Both the position numbers and the translations under genes were made by a program. The notes under the pieces are model-generated. The model had not been told where the DNA came from, made no database searches, and saw nothing but the letters and a program-made list of their open reading frames with translations. Shown piece after piece: positions 25,085-34,483 of a stretch of DNA of 64,000 nt (positions are counted from its first letter, which is position 1; each line of letters begins with the position of its first letter). The DNA is from Komagataeibacter xylinus NBRC 15237 (lineage in GTDB: Bacteria > Pseudomonadota > Alphaproteobacteria > Acetobacterales > Acetobacteraceae). The DNA lies in assembly GCF_001571345.1 (NCBI RefSeq), contig NZ_BCTP01000004.1:104049-168048 (forward strand), read 5' to 3'.

Positions 25085-27493
25085 TCAGTACTGCGCCGAG
25101 ATGTTGAACAGGAACGACCGCCCTACGGAAGGGGTGACGCGATTGGTGAACAGACTGCCATAATTGAGCCGGTTATCAAGGTTATAGGCGTTCATGGCCA
25201 CTTTCCAGTTGTTGTTGAAGTGGTGGGCGACCATGGCGTCGAACTCCACCGTGGCGGGCGCGCGGTTGGTATTGAGCTGGTCGAGCCAAACGCCCTGCCG
25301 CCAGGTTATGCCGCCGCCAATGGTCATGTTCCACGGCTTGCGCGGCGCGATCTCGTAGCTGGTCCAGGCAGTGGCCTGATTATGGGGCACGTACTGGATC
25401 TGCCCACCTTGCTTGGATGAGGTGGAACCCGCCTTGGTAATGGTGGGGTCATACAGTGCGTAGGTGCCATAGAACATCCAGTTGCGCAGCAGCGTGCCTG
25501 ATACGCTGAGTTCAAGCCCCTGGTTGCGCTCCTGGTCGCTCGTTGCACTCACATCGCCCGTGGTGGGGTCGGTCTGGGTGGAGTTGTTCTTCTCGAGCCG
25601 GAACAGGGCTGCCGTAAAGCCGATACGGTCATGGAAGGCGCTGTATTTGGCCCCCACCTCATACAGCCTGCTGCGCTCGGGGGCGGCGCTCTGGCTCTTG
25701 GCGGTCATCGGCTCGGAGCTGTTGGTCACGTACAGGCTGAGCGGCGTGGTGGATTCCGACCAGTTGAAATACACCATCAGGTTGCTGCGCGGGGTGTACA
25801 TGAGGCTGACCGACGGGTTTATGGTGGTCTCGTTCTGGCCATAGCTCACATCGGGGGTGGCCGTGCTGCCGCCGGTTGCACTGTAGGTGCTGTTCCAGTG
25901 ATCCCACCGAAAGCCCGCCTTGACCGACAGGTTTTTGGTCAGCCACACCTGATCGGACAGGAAGAAGCCTACATCAAGCGCCGAACTGTCCTTGTAGCAC
26001 TTGCGGCCCACGCCGTTGCCGATATTGACCAGCCGGTTGGGGTACTGGCTGCAGTCGCCCAGTGTCAGGCCCGGCACGTAGGGCGAGGGATCGAGCAGGC
26101 TGGTGCTGGCGCGGTTCGAGCCATAGGCGTAGTTCTGGCGGTGATCGGTCACGTATTCGATGTCGAACCCGCCAATGATTTCGTGGCGGATATGTCCGGT
26201 TTTGAGGTGCGCCACACCTGAGAACACATCCTGGATCGACCAGTCGCTCTGCCGGTAAGGCTCGGGGCCGCCCACGCCACCGTTACGTGCCACCTGCGCG
26301 CTCGCCGCGTTGCCGGACAGGTAATCCGACTGGCAGGTCGAGGAGGGGGCCACGCCGTTGAACGTGTTGTTGGTGAGTGTCGCGCCACTGCTGAAGTTGG
26401 AGCACGCCTCCTGCGAAGCCGAGAAATAACGGTGGAAGATGCCGCCGCGCATGTCGTTATACAGCGTGAGAATGGGGCTGACCTTGGCAGTCAGGCGACC
26501 GGTGATCATGTCATCACTGGTATTGTCCTGATCGTAGGTGGTGCCATACCAGTTGGTGCGCTTCACGCCCCTTTCGGTCACCGGGTAGCCGATGCCGCCG
26601 GTGGGGGTGACAACCGGCACGCCGTAATCGGGGATGCGGTTGTCATTCTGGTGGAAGTATTCCAGAACGAATGACACTTTCTTGCCCAGCCCGAACGCGA
26701 TGGAGGGCGCAATGCCCCAGCGATGGGAATAGATATAGTCACGCCCCACCACGTTGTTCTCGTTGCCCATGCCGGTCAGGCGGAAGGCGGTGGTGCTGTT
26801 GATCTGGTAGTTCACATCCAGCGTGCCACGGTAATACGACCCGCTCCCCCCCGAGAAACTGGCCTGGTAGCTGTTGCCCAGATGCGGCGTCTTGGTCACG
26901 ATGTTGATGGCGCCACCCGTGGTGCCATTGCCGAACACCTCCGATGACGGGCCCTTGATGACCGAGACATGGTCATAATAGAAGCTGTCGCGCGCATAGA
27001 CGCCAAAATCCCGCAGGCCGTTTTCATAAATGTCGTTCTGGGCCGCGAAACCACGGATCAGGAACTGATCGCCCGCCATGCCGCCTTCGCCTTCACCCAC
27101 CGATGCGGTGATGCCGGGCACGTTCTTCAGCGCCTCATCAAGCGATTTGACATTCTGCTGTTGCATGAGCACCTGCGGCACCACGTTCACGTTCTGGGGC
27201 GTGTGCATGGCGTCCTGCGGCATGCGGCTCAGGCCGATGGATTCATGCAGAACGTTCATGGGCGAGGCCGTGACGTGGGTTACGTCAAATCCGTGCTCCG
27301 CCTCATGGTTATAGGCATCCTGCTTTTTGGTGTTGTTTGCCTTGGCATCACCCGAAGGCGTGGTGGCCTGCGTATCGGTTGCGGGCACCGTGTCCTGTGC
27401 GGCATGCGCACTGGTGGTGGCGCAGGCCAGCGCCATGGAGGCGGTGAGCAGGGAGAATGGCCTGAGTTTCTGGCGGATGGTCTTTTCGGTCAT
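25085..27493 (-). CDS. TonB-dependent siderophore receptor (Fiu/catecholate type)
   Basis: 802-residue outer-membrane receptor. A signal peptide ends SAHA (about residue 31). A plug domain (about 85-200) contains VPQVLMQQQNVKSLDEAL, VPGITASVGEGEGG, FLIRGFAAQNDIYENG and VIKGPSSEVFGNGTTGGAI. The remainder is a 22-strand beta-barrel ending in the aromatic SRSFLFNISAQY. The pattern GEGEGGMAGDQFLIRG places it with Fiu-like catecholate receptors. AAGAGG precedes the start. With piuC downstream it forms an iron-uptake operon; a candidate Fur box is about 105 bp upstream. The actual siderophore is unknown. Confidence 0.93.
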   Translation of the reverse strand: MTEKTIRQKLRPFSLLTASMALACATTSAHAAQDTVPATDTQATTPSGDAKANNTKKQDAYNHEAEHGFDVTHVTASPMNVLHESIGLSRMPQDAMHTPQNVNVVPQVLMQQQNVKSLDEALKNVPGITASVGEGEGGMAGDQFLIRGFAAQNDIYENGLRDFGVYARDSFYYDHVSVIKGPSSEVFGNGTTGGAINIVTKTPHLGNSYQASFSGGSGSYYRGTLDVNYQINSTTAFRLTGMGNENNVVGRDYIYSHRWGIAPSIAFGLGKKVSFVLEYFHQNDNRIPDYGVPVVTPTGGIGYPVTERGVKRTNWYGTTYDQDNTSDDMITGRLTAKVSPILTLYNDMRGGIFHRYFSASQEACSNFSSGATLTNNTFNGVAPSSTCQSDYLSGNAASAQVARNGGVGGPEPYRQSDWSIQDVFSGVAHLKTGHIRHEIIGGFDIEYVTDHRQNYAYGSNRASTSLLDPSPYVPGLTLGDCSQYPNRLVNIGNGVGRKCYKDSSALDVGFFLSDQVWLTKNLSVKAGFRWDHWNSTYSATGGSTATPDVSYGQNETTINPSVSLMYTPRSNLMVYFNWSESTTPLSLYVTNSSEPMTAKSQSAAPERSRLYEVGAKYSAFHDRIGFTAALFRLEKNNSTQTDPTTGDVSATSDQERNQGLELSVSGTLLRNWMFYGTYALYDPTITKAGSTSSKQGGQIQYVPHNQATAWTSYEIAPRKPWNMTIGGGITWRQGVWLDQLNTNRAPATVEFDAMVAHHFNNNWKVAMNAYNLDNRLNYGSLFTNRVTPSVGRSFLFNISAQY

Positions 27494-27597
27494 ATTGCAA
27501 CAGCCTCTTAATTGCAGAAGGTTGCAATATCAATTCTGATAATTAGTCGCAATATACCCGTGCGGGGTTTGTCATTCTGTGTCACATGATTGCAACA

Positions 27598-27616
27598 AAT
27601 TCGCATTCTCATTAAC
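27598..27616 (-). promoter_or_regulatory. Candidate Fur box upstream of the siderophore receptor
   Basis: AATTCGCATTCTCATTAAC on the plus strand; its reverse complement agrees with the classical 19-bp Fur consensus at 12 positions, including the AATGA-AAT core. It is about 105 bp before the receptor start, consistent with iron repression of the receptor and piuC. The count is my own alignment by eye. Confidence 0.4.
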
Positions 27617-27623
27617 GGTGCAT

Positions 27624-27653
27624 GAAAAACCCCGCACCGTTCGGGGCGCGGGG
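27624..27653 (-). terminator. Rho-independent terminator of the oprB gene
   Basis: Read on the minus strand, a GC stem (CCCCGC with GCGGGG, loop about 12 nt) is followed directly by TTTTT. It lies 17 bp beyond the oprB stop codon and isolates that gene from the siderophore receptor promoter. Confidence 0.8.
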
Positions 27654-27670
27654 CAGGGGCCACCACATGG

Positions 27671-29401
27671 CTAGAGGTTCGCGATGACCTTCAGCCCCAC
27701 GAGGGCCGCGTTGGGGATGTGCCTGGTCTCGCCCGGGCGGATCATGTACTCGAATTCCGGCTGCACCAGTATGCCGGGCATGGCGTCAATGGCGTAATAG
27801 GCTTCGATGATGTGGGAGTCCGTCTGTGGCGCGCGCACGGTGGCGCCGAGCGAATAACCGGCCTCGTAACGCAGGATCTGGCCTTCCTCCTTGCGGTGGC
27901 TGACATGGTACCATGAATACATGATGCCCAGCCGGTCGGTCACGCGGGATGGAATGACACCCGCGAAGGACAGGCCGCCATAGGCTTCATCCGAGATGGA
28001 TGTGACATGCGGCGTGTTGTGGATGTAGCCCGCCATCAGGTAGCCACCGGCCATCTGGTTGCGTCCGCCCCGGCGGTAGACCATCTGGTCGCCTTCAAAC
28101 CAGAACATGTCCATCGGCGCCGAGCGCTGGTGGCCTGCCGCCGTGCGCAGGGCCGCGGGCAGGCCGATGCCGATCTCGTCGGGGTAGCGCGTGGTGTCAT
28201 GCGCATAGCCCAGTATGTAATGCCCCGGCAGGCGGTTGCGGGTCAGGAAGGGCTGCCACGTGAACTCGACCGGCAGCATCACGCCCGTCGCCTTCTCGCT
28301 GCCCCACGCCCAGCCGCTGGGGTTGTCGCTCAGCGCATTGACGGAATAGGCGCCGAACTGGATGGCCGTGTCACGTGTGGGGCGCAGGCGCAGGCGGCTG
28401 CCCCATGTGGCCTTGGGATAGACCGAAAAGCCGGAGTCGAGCTTGAGCGCCACGGGAGCCGAGCAGGTGACCATGAACGAGCACAGCAGCGGCGAGGTGG
28501 CAAACACATGGGTGAGCGCCATGCGGCCGAAGCTGATGTCGAGATGGTTGTTGAGCAATTTCTTTTCGGCATAGAAATCAACCAGATGCGCCACCACGTT
28601 GCCCGACAGGCCATACACTTCCTGCAGGTTGACGTAATATTCGCCCACCCGGTCATGGCTCACGGCGCGGCCTGCGCGTTCCATCACCAGCGTATGGACC
28701 GACCAGCCCTTGATTCCGGCCATTTTCTCCAGATCGAAGTTCACCTGCGCGGTCAGTTCATGCACGTAGCTCATGCCACGCTGCACGCCGCCATCAATCA
28801 CGCCCATCGCCTCGCCCTTGTAGGTAAAGGCAAAGCTCACGCCGTGGTCGCGCAGGCGCCTGCGCAGCGGGTCGAGCAGTGGCACGAGGTGGCCGCTGCC
28901 TGCGGTGGGCACGTAGTACGGGTCCTCCAGATCGGTGTCATGTTGGGCGTCGATCCAGCCGGGCAGCAGCCCGGAGGGGCCTTCATGGTGGCTCAGCGCA
29001 TCAAGTTCGATCTGGTGGAAAGCCTTGTTGTCACCGGGGCTGCTGACTGGGGCCACGCTCATGGTGGCAAGGCCCGCGGACGGAAAGGCCGGCACGCCGC
29101 TGGGCGGGATGGGCGTGTTGGGCGGCCTGCGGATGGCCTGCGGCTGGGGGCCAAGCCGCTCGGCATCGAGGCGCATGCTGATCTGTTCCTCCTGCGTCAT
29201 GCCGGTCGAGGGCATGGCCGAGACCGCGCCGGGCGCCATGATGGAGGGCACTGGCTTCATGCCGGGGTCAACTGCCGCCTGGGCATGGGCGTGCTGGGCC
29301 GGGACCAGCGCGGTGGCGCCTACGGCCAGCAGCCATCCCCAGCCGGGAGGGAACGGCGCGCACGCACGCCCATTGGCGTGTGGGGAGATATGTCTTGTCA
29401 T
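27671..29401 (-). CDS. oprB: Carbohydrate-selective porin, OprB family
   Basis: About 576 residues from the ATG encoding MTRHISPHANG; an upstream GTG would add 11. A signal peptide ends QHAHA. A low-complexity proline-rich linker (to about residue 165) precedes the OprB beta-barrel, recognisable by LRRRLRDHGVSFAFTYKGE, YVNLQEVYGL, FGRMALTHVFATS and the C-terminal PNAALVGLKVIANL. OprB porins pass glucose and other sugars across the outer membrane, which suits an acetic acid bacterium. The long N-terminal linker is unusual for OprB but seen in related genomes as far as I recall. A terminator follows it. Confidence 0.88.
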   Translation of the reverse strand: MTRHISPHANGRACAPFPPGWGWLLAVGATALVPAQHAHAQAAVDPGMKPVPSIMAPGAVSAMPSTGMTQEEQISMRLDAERLGPQPQAIRRPPNTPIPPSGVPAFPSAGLATMSVAPVSSPGDNKAFHQIELDALSHHEGPSGLLPGWIDAQHDTDLEDPYYVPTAGSGHLVPLLDPLRRRLRDHGVSFAFTYKGEAMGVIDGGVQRGMSYVHELTAQVNFDLEKMAGIKGWSVHTLVMERAGRAVSHDRVGEYYVNLQEVYGLSGNVVAHLVDFYAEKKLLNNHLDISFGRMALTHVFATSPLLCSFMVTCSAPVALKLDSGFSVYPKATWGSRLRLRPTRDTAIQFGAYSVNALSDNPSGWAWGSEKATGVMLPVEFTWQPFLTRNRLPGHYILGYAHDTTRYPDEIGIGLPAALRTAAGHQRSAPMDMFWFEGDQMVYRRGGRNQMAGGYLMAGYIHNTPHVTSISDEAYGGLSFAGVIPSRVTDRLGIMYSWYHVSHRKEEGQILRYEAGYSLGATVRAPQTDSHIIEAYYAIDAMPGILVQPEFEYMIRPGETRHIPNAALVGLKVIANL

Positions 29402-29579
29402 GTCTGTCGATTTTCTCGCGGCCCGGTCCATCACGGGACGGGGCAGGGATGCCGGGAAAAAGGGATGCGGGCCTCAGCCGGGAGACCGGCCCACGAACGT
29501 GGCGGGAAAAACGACAGGCGCGCTGTTGCGCGGGCGGGAGTGGATCATGATTTGAGGCACCATTGTTCTTGTTTTTTTT

Positions 29580-29734
29580 GAAGATTGTCTGAAATAAACC
29601 GTCGGTAGGAATAAAAGTTTTCAGGCCGCGTCTTTTTTTAAGGCGGTGTTGTGGCAACGCTTTCGTAAAAAACTTTCTCCGGCCGCCATGCCGCCTGCGG
29701 GCGCTTTGTGGGCAGGCTTTTTCAGACAATCTTC
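29580..29734 (-). repeat. MITE-like element, copy 5, with perfect 15-bp terminal inverted repeats
   Basis: The ends GAAGATTGTCTGAAA (29580-29594) and TTTCAGACAATCTTC (29720-29734) are exact inverted repeats. The interior holds a degraded, reverse-oriented version of the core (AATAAAAGTTTTCAGG, TTTTTTTAAGGCGG, AAAAAACTTTCTCC) with an internal deletion. It lies in the 510-bp gap between oprB and a divergent histidine kinase gene. No clear target-site duplication was seen. Confidence 0.75.
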
Positions 29735-29911
29735 GATCTTCAGGCAAGATAGACTAAAATTATAAAATTATCAAACAGAAAATAACTATGTTAATTTTGC
29801 GCCGAACAAATTGTAATTTTATTTCGTGCCTCATTCTGGTTTCCGCTGTTCTCCCATTCATGGTATCGCGCCTGTAGTGCCGTGGGGCAGGCTCGCGAAG
29901 AGGAGAAAGGT

Positions 29912-31063
29912 GTGTCGGCGCTTGTGCTTGTGGTGATGGGTTTCGTGGCCGGGGCGCTGCTCGGGGGGTATGGCGCGTGGCGTTATGGCGCGCTGGGGCG
30001 GCTTTCGGGCTACCCGGTGCGCCTGCAGGCCGAACCCGTGGGCGCGGATGAAGATACGGTGCCGGTCGATGACCTGCCCGTGTCGCTGCTGGTGCTGGCA
30101 CGCGGCGGGCGGCTTTTGCATGCCGGCGCCCGCGCGCAGGTGGAATTTGCCGAAGGGCTGGGCATGTTCGTGCGCCACCCCGCATTGCAGCGCGCCGTGG
30201 CCGAACTGCGCCCCGGCGGGGTGACGGAGGTCACCATCGAGGCCGATGTGCCGGTGCGCCGCGTGGTGCAGGCCTTTGTCAGGGCCGGGATATGGCACGG
30301 ACAGCCTGCCTGCGTTGTGGTGCTGCTCGATGCCACGGCGCGTGACGCGCTTGATCGCGCGCGCAGCGACTTCGTGGCCCATGCCAGCCATGAGTTGCGC
30401 ACCCCGCTTGCCGCCCTGATCGGCTTTATCGAGACCCTGCAGGGCCCGGCTGCCAATGATGCCACGGCGCGGCACAAATTCCTTGCCATCATGGCCCGGC
30501 AGGCCAGCCGCATGCAGCGCCTGATCGACCGGCTGCTTTATCTGTCGCGCGTGCAGATGCTCGAGCACCAGCGCCCGCAGGGCATGATTGCGGTGAGCGA
30601 CCTGTTTGCCCGCTTCAATGATGAGGTGCAGGGCAAGCCCGAGGCGGATCGCGCGGCCCTGGTGCTGCATCCTGCCCCCGCGGGCACGTTGCGCGGCGAT
30701 GCGGACCAGATATTGCAGGTGCTCGTCAACCTGAGCGAGAACGCCCTGCGTTATGGCAGGCCGCGGCCGCCTGTCGAGCCGCGCATCGAAATCGCGGCGC
30801 AGTGGCAGGATAATGGTGGCCTGCTGCTCTCGGTGCGCGATAACGGGCCGGGCATCGCGCCACAGCACCTGCCGCGCCTGACCGAGCGCTTCTACCGTGT
30901 CTCGCCCACGCCGGGGGCGAACGGAGAGCAGGGCACGGGGCTTGGGCTGGCCATCGTGCGCCATATCGTTGACCGCCATGGCGGGCGGCTCGACATCACC
31001 AGCGCGCCGGGGCAGGGCACCTGCTGCACGGTGTGGCTGCCGGGTAGCGCGAATACCGTGTAA
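29912..31063 (+). CDS. Orphan PhoR-like sensor histidine kinase
   Basis: 383 residues from a GTG with AGGAG upstream. One N-terminal membrane helix (about 4-26) is followed by a PAS-like sensing region (about 50-145). The dimerisation helix carries His160 in VAHASHELRTPLAAL. The ATPase domain has the N box NLSENALRYG, G1 VRDNGPGIA and GTGLGLAIVRHIVDRHGG. This layout matches PhoR-type phosphate kinases. No response regulator, pst or phoU gene is adjacent, so the partner must lie elsewhere. The preceding 180 bp are AT-rich (29755-29820) and probably contain the promoter. Confidence 0.87.
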   Translation: MSALVLVVMGFVAGALLGGYGAWRYGALGRLSGYPVRLQAEPVGADEDTVPVDDLPVSLLVLARGGRLLHAGARAQVEFAEGLGMFVRHPALQRAVAELRPGGVTEVTIEADVPVRRVVQAFVRAGIWHGQPACVVVLLDATARDALDRARSDFVAHASHELRTPLAALIGFIETLQGPAANDATARHKFLAIMARQASRMQRLIDRLLYLSRVQMLEHQRPQGMIAVSDLFARFNDEVQGKPEADRAALVLHPAPAGTLRGDADQILQVLVNLSENALRYGRPRPPVEPRIEIAAQWQDNGGLLLSVRDNGPGIAPQHLPRLTERFYRVSPTPGANGEQGTGLGLAIVRHIVDRHGGRLDITSAPGQGTCCTVWLPGSANTV

Positions 31064-31429
31064 TTATCGATCCTGACTGTTTTTAAAGCCGCTATCTTGC
31101 GTGTCAGGACACTCATGATGAAAGATGCCGCGACATGAGCATAAAGCGACTGGAAAGGGCGATCAGGCAGGAAAGCGTGGCCAATATCGCCTCGGTCAGC
31201 ATCCACCAGCCTGCCCCCGCTGATTGCCTGATCTGATAGGCACTTTTTATGCCGCCGGGCCAGGATGATTTGGAAGCACTCTTCCTGATCCAGACCGAAC
31301 CGGTATGCGGCATCTGGCGGCGGGCGTTGCGATACGAATGGCACGTGCAGGCGGCAGGCCCGGTTGCGGCGGTGGAGAGCGGATATGTGTGTCTATCGTG
31401 CGTCCCTCACCCAGCACGGCTGACCGGGC
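31064..31429. other. 366-bp intergenic region without a recognised gene
   Basis: Between the histidine kinase and a convergent LysR gene. Short open frames on both strands lack ribosome sites and family features. No hairpin with a T-run and no copy of the palindromic repeat was found. It may be a decayed gene; I see nothing assignable. Confidence 0.4.
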
Positions 31430-32335
31430 CTATGTGCCGAAATAGGCCTGCCGCAGTTCCTTGCGCACGAAATCAAGGAACAGCCGCGTGCGCGAGGGCA
31501 GGTGCGTGCGCGAGGGGTAGACCGCGCACAGGGTCACGTCCTCCCACCTGTAGGTGCTGAGGCATTCGATCAGCCTGCCGCATTTCAGGTCATCGGCAAT
31601 GTCCCACAGCACCTTGAGCGCAATGCCGCGCCCGCTCACCGCCCAGTCATGCACCACCTCGCTGCTTGATGTGGCGAGGCGGGGCGTGACATGCACTTCC
31701 TTGCGGGTCTTGCCATCAAAATACACCCATTCGTTAAAGATGCGCTGGCGGCGGATCAGGCAGATGCAGTCATGCTTGAGCAGGTCGTGCGGCGTGGCGG
31801 GCAGGCCCTTGCGGTCACGGTATTCGGGTGAGGCACAGACCACGCGGCGGCTGTTGATCAGGCTGGTGGTCATCACCTCCTGATCGGGCGGCATGCCGGG
31901 GCGGATGGCGATGTCCAGCCCGTCATCAATCACGTCCAGCCCGGCATCGGACAGGGTAAGCTGCACCGTCACCTCGGGGTACTGCTCCACGAAGGCGGCC
32001 ACCACGCCCGCCAGCATCTTGCGCCCGATCTCCGATGGCACGCCCACGCGCAGCAGCCCGCGCGGAATGCCCGCGCGCGCGGTCAGTTCGGCTTCCGCTT
32101 CCTCCACTTCCTGCATGATACGCACGGCATGCTCGTGCAGGCGCTGCCCTTCTGCCGTGAGCGCGAAATGGCGCGAGGTGCGCGTGACCAGCCGCGTGCC
32201 CAGCCGGGCCTCCATGGTGCTCAGCCTGCGGCTCATGGCGGCGGGCGAGAGGCCCATGGCGCGCGCGCACCCCGCAATGCTGCCCGCCGCGGCCAGGATG
32301 CAGAAAAATCTCAGGTCACTGATCTCGTCGGGCAA
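31430..32335 (-). CDS. LysR-family transcriptional regulator
   Basis: 301 residues starting at a TTG with GGAG seven bases upstream. The helix-turn-helix is GSIAGCARAMGLSPAAMSRRL, followed by EARLGTRLVTRTSRHF. The effector domain contains GLLRVGVPSEIG and LDIAIRPGMPPDQE, typical of the subgroup that includes many aromatic or organic-acid regulators. It diverges from the malic enzyme gene, with about 120 bp between starts, and could control it; malic-enzyme control by LysR is plausible but not shown. Confidence 0.87.
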   Translation of the reverse strand: MPDEISDLRFFCILAAAGSIAGCARAMGLSPAAMSRRLSTMEARLGTRLVTRTSRHFALTAEGQRLHEHAVRIMQEVEEAEAELTARAGIPRGLLRVGVPSEIGRKMLAGVVAAFVEQYPEVTVQLTLSDAGLDVIDDGLDIAIRPGMPPDQEVMTTSLINSRRVVCASPEYRDRKGLPATPHDLLKHDCICLIRRQRIFNEWVYFDGKTRKEVHVTPRLATSSSEVVHDWAVSGRGIALKVLWDIADDLKCGRLIECLSTYRWEDVTLCAVYPSRTHLPSRTRLFLDFVRKELRQAYFGT

Positions 32336-32453
32336 CTGCCGGCTCCATGATTGCGTTTGGCGTACGGTTGGCGTGCATGCCCATGCCCTACACGAAGATG
32401 TGCAGATCCGTATCCTGCGGCTCTTTCAATCGTTATCACAATATCGGGTCATT

Positions 32454-34166
32454 ATGTCGGACACAGTGCGGGCCATGCTTTCCTCTTCCCTCAAAACGGC
32501 TTTGTCTGGCAGGGAACTTCTGGATTGCCCTGTGCTGAACAAGGGAAATGCATTCGACAGGCGTGAACGTGACCTGTTCGGACTGCATGGCCTGCTGCCC
32601 GCTTCCGTCGCCACCCTGGCCGAGCAGGCCGATCTGGCCCGCGCCCGCCTCGCCGCCCTACCGGACAATTTTGCGCGACATATTGCGCTACGCGAAATCC
32701 AGGACCGGAACGAAACGCTTTTCTACGCCATTATCGACGAGGCGCTCGAAGCTTGGCTGCCTATCATCTACACCCCTGCCATCGGTTGGGCATGCCGTGA
32801 GTTCAGCCATATCTGGACCCGCCCGCGCGGCCTGTTCCTGAGCTATGCCGACCACCGTGGCCGCATTGCCGAGATCCTGGCCAACCCGCAATTTGATGAT
32901 GTGCGGGTGATCGTGGCGAGCGATGGCGGCAGCATTCTTGGCATTGGCGACCAGGGGGCCAACGGCATGGGCATCCCCATTGGCAAGCTCTCGCTCTATA
33001 CCGCGTGTGGCGGCCTCGACCCCGCCCGTGCGCTGCCCGTCCTGCTCGATGTGGGCACCGATAACGAGACCCTGCTGGCCGACCCCGAATATATCGGCTG
33101 GCGGCATGCCCGCGTGCGCGGCGCGGAATATGATGCCTTCATTGCCGAATTCGTGCAGGCCGTGAATACGCGCTGGCCCAATATCGCCCTGCATTGGGAG
33201 GATCTTTCAGGTGCCGACGCGCTGCGCATCCTGCGCCGCTATCGCGATGGCATGTGTACCTATAATGATGACATCCAGGGCACGGCGGGTGTGACCGCCG
33301 GGGCGCTGCTCGCGGCCATCAGGGCCGGTGGCGCGCCGCTGGATGCCCAGAAGATCGTCATTTTTGGCGCGGGTGGCGCGGGGTGCGGCATTGCCGACCT
33401 GCTGGCGCAGATGATGGTGGCAGGCGGCATGACGGCGCAGGAGGCCAGCCGCCGCTTCTTCATGGTTGATATCAACGGCCTTGTGCGCGAGGGCATGCCG
33501 GGCGTTACCGAGGGCCAGCAGCCCTTCGCCCAGCCTGCCGATGTGGCATCGGGCTGGCGGGTGGATGATGCCGCCCATATTACCCTTGCCGAGGTCATGG
33601 CCCATGTGCAGCCCACCATGCTGATCGGCACATCAGGGCAGGGCGGGGCATTCACGCGCGAGATCGTGGCCCCCATGGCGCAGCAGGCGGCGCGGCCCAT
33701 CATCTTCGCGCTGTCCAACCCGACCGCCAATATCGAGGCCACGCCCGCCGACCTGCTGGCCTGGACGCAGGGGCGCGCCATCATCGGCACGGGCGGCCCG
33801 TTTGCGCCGGTGGAATATGCCGGTCGCCTGCGCCCGGTTGACCAGATCAACAATTCCTACGTCTTTCCCGGCGTGGGGCTGGCAGTGGTGGCCGGTGGCA
33901 TCACGCGCATGACCGATGGCATGTTTTTGGCCGCGGCCCATGCGCTTGCCGCCCTCTCGCCCGCGGCAGGGGCTGCCGACCCCACCACTGCGCCGCTGCT
34001 GCCACCGGTCTCGGAACTGCGGCTTGTGGCGACAGCCGTGGCCCGTGCCGTGATTGCGCAGGGGCAGAAGGAAGGCGTCGCCCCGCAGGCAGCAGGCCAC
34101 GATGTCGAGACCGCCCTGCGCGATGCGGTGTGGATCGCCCGCTATCGCCCGTACGAAAAAGCCTGA
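32454..34166 (+). CDS. maeA: NAD-dependent malic enzyme (oxaloacetate-decarboxylating, MaeA/SfcA type)
   Basis: Oxidative decarboxylation of malate to pyruvate and CO2 with NAD. 570 residues from the ATG encoding MSDTVRAML, close to the 565 of E. coli MaeA. Conserved segments are CPVLNKGNAF, IQDRNETLFYAII, PIIYTPAIGWACREFS, VASDGGSILGIGDQGANGMGIPIGKL in pieces, FNDD-equivalent YNDDIQGTAGVT, and the nucleotide fold FGAGGAGCGIADL. An ATG seven codons later is also possible. It is a single-domain long form, without the phosphotransacetylase-like tail of MaeB. Divergent LysR upstream. Confidence 0.95.
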   Translation: MSDTVRAMLSSSLKTALSGRELLDCPVLNKGNAFDRRERDLFGLHGLLPASVATLAEQADLARARLAALPDNFARHIALREIQDRNETLFYAIIDEALEAWLPIIYTPAIGWACREFSHIWTRPRGLFLSYADHRGRIAEILANPQFDDVRVIVASDGGSILGIGDQGANGMGIPIGKLSLYTACGGLDPARALPVLLDVGTDNETLLADPEYIGWRHARVRGAEYDAFIAEFVQAVNTRWPNIALHWEDLSGADALRILRRYRDGMCTYNDDIQGTAGVTAGALLAAIRAGGAPLDAQKIVIFGAGGAGCGIADLLAQMMVAGGMTAQEASRRFFMVDINGLVREGMPGVTEGQQPFAQPADVASGWRVDDAAHITLAEVMAHVQPTMLIGTSGQGGAFTREIVAPMAQQAARPIIFALSNPTANIEATPADLLAWTQGRAIIGTGGPFAPVEYAGRLRPVDQINNSYVFPGVGLAVVAGGITRMTDGMFLAAAHALAALSPAAGAADPTTAPLLPPVSELRLVATAVARAVIAQGQKEGVAPQAAGHDVETALRDAVWIARYRPYEKA

Positions 34167-34483
34167 ATTCCGGTATTGCCGGATGGAAGTGTGTGCAGCC
34201 AACGTTTTGATGCCAGATGATGAAAGGCCATCTATGTCGCCTTTTTTCACGAATGCGGCGTTCTGCAGCGCCGTTGTGTCAAAAGCATTGGCGCGACGTT
34301 CCCGTGCCGCGCAGGCGATTGCACGGGCAGGTTTTGCCCAAGGGCCATGCCTGCCGTGACACTGCCCCGGCCACGCGCTCCAGCCCGATGCGGAGCCGCG
34401 TTCTGAGTGCGCCATGCAGGCGCGTCAAAGCGCCCCGCGTGGGGAGGGGCTGCGATCAGCCGCACCGGGGCAGGGCGGCCTAG
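34167..34483. other. 317-bp intergenic region, possible repeat relic
   Basis: No convincing gene between the malic enzyme and FUSC genes. At about 34235-34265 the sequence TCGCCTTTTTTCACGAATGCGGCG faintly resembles the second hairpin of the palindromic repeats in reverse orientation and may be a decayed copy. The promoter of the FUSC gene is expected in the last 100 bp. Confidence 0.35.
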
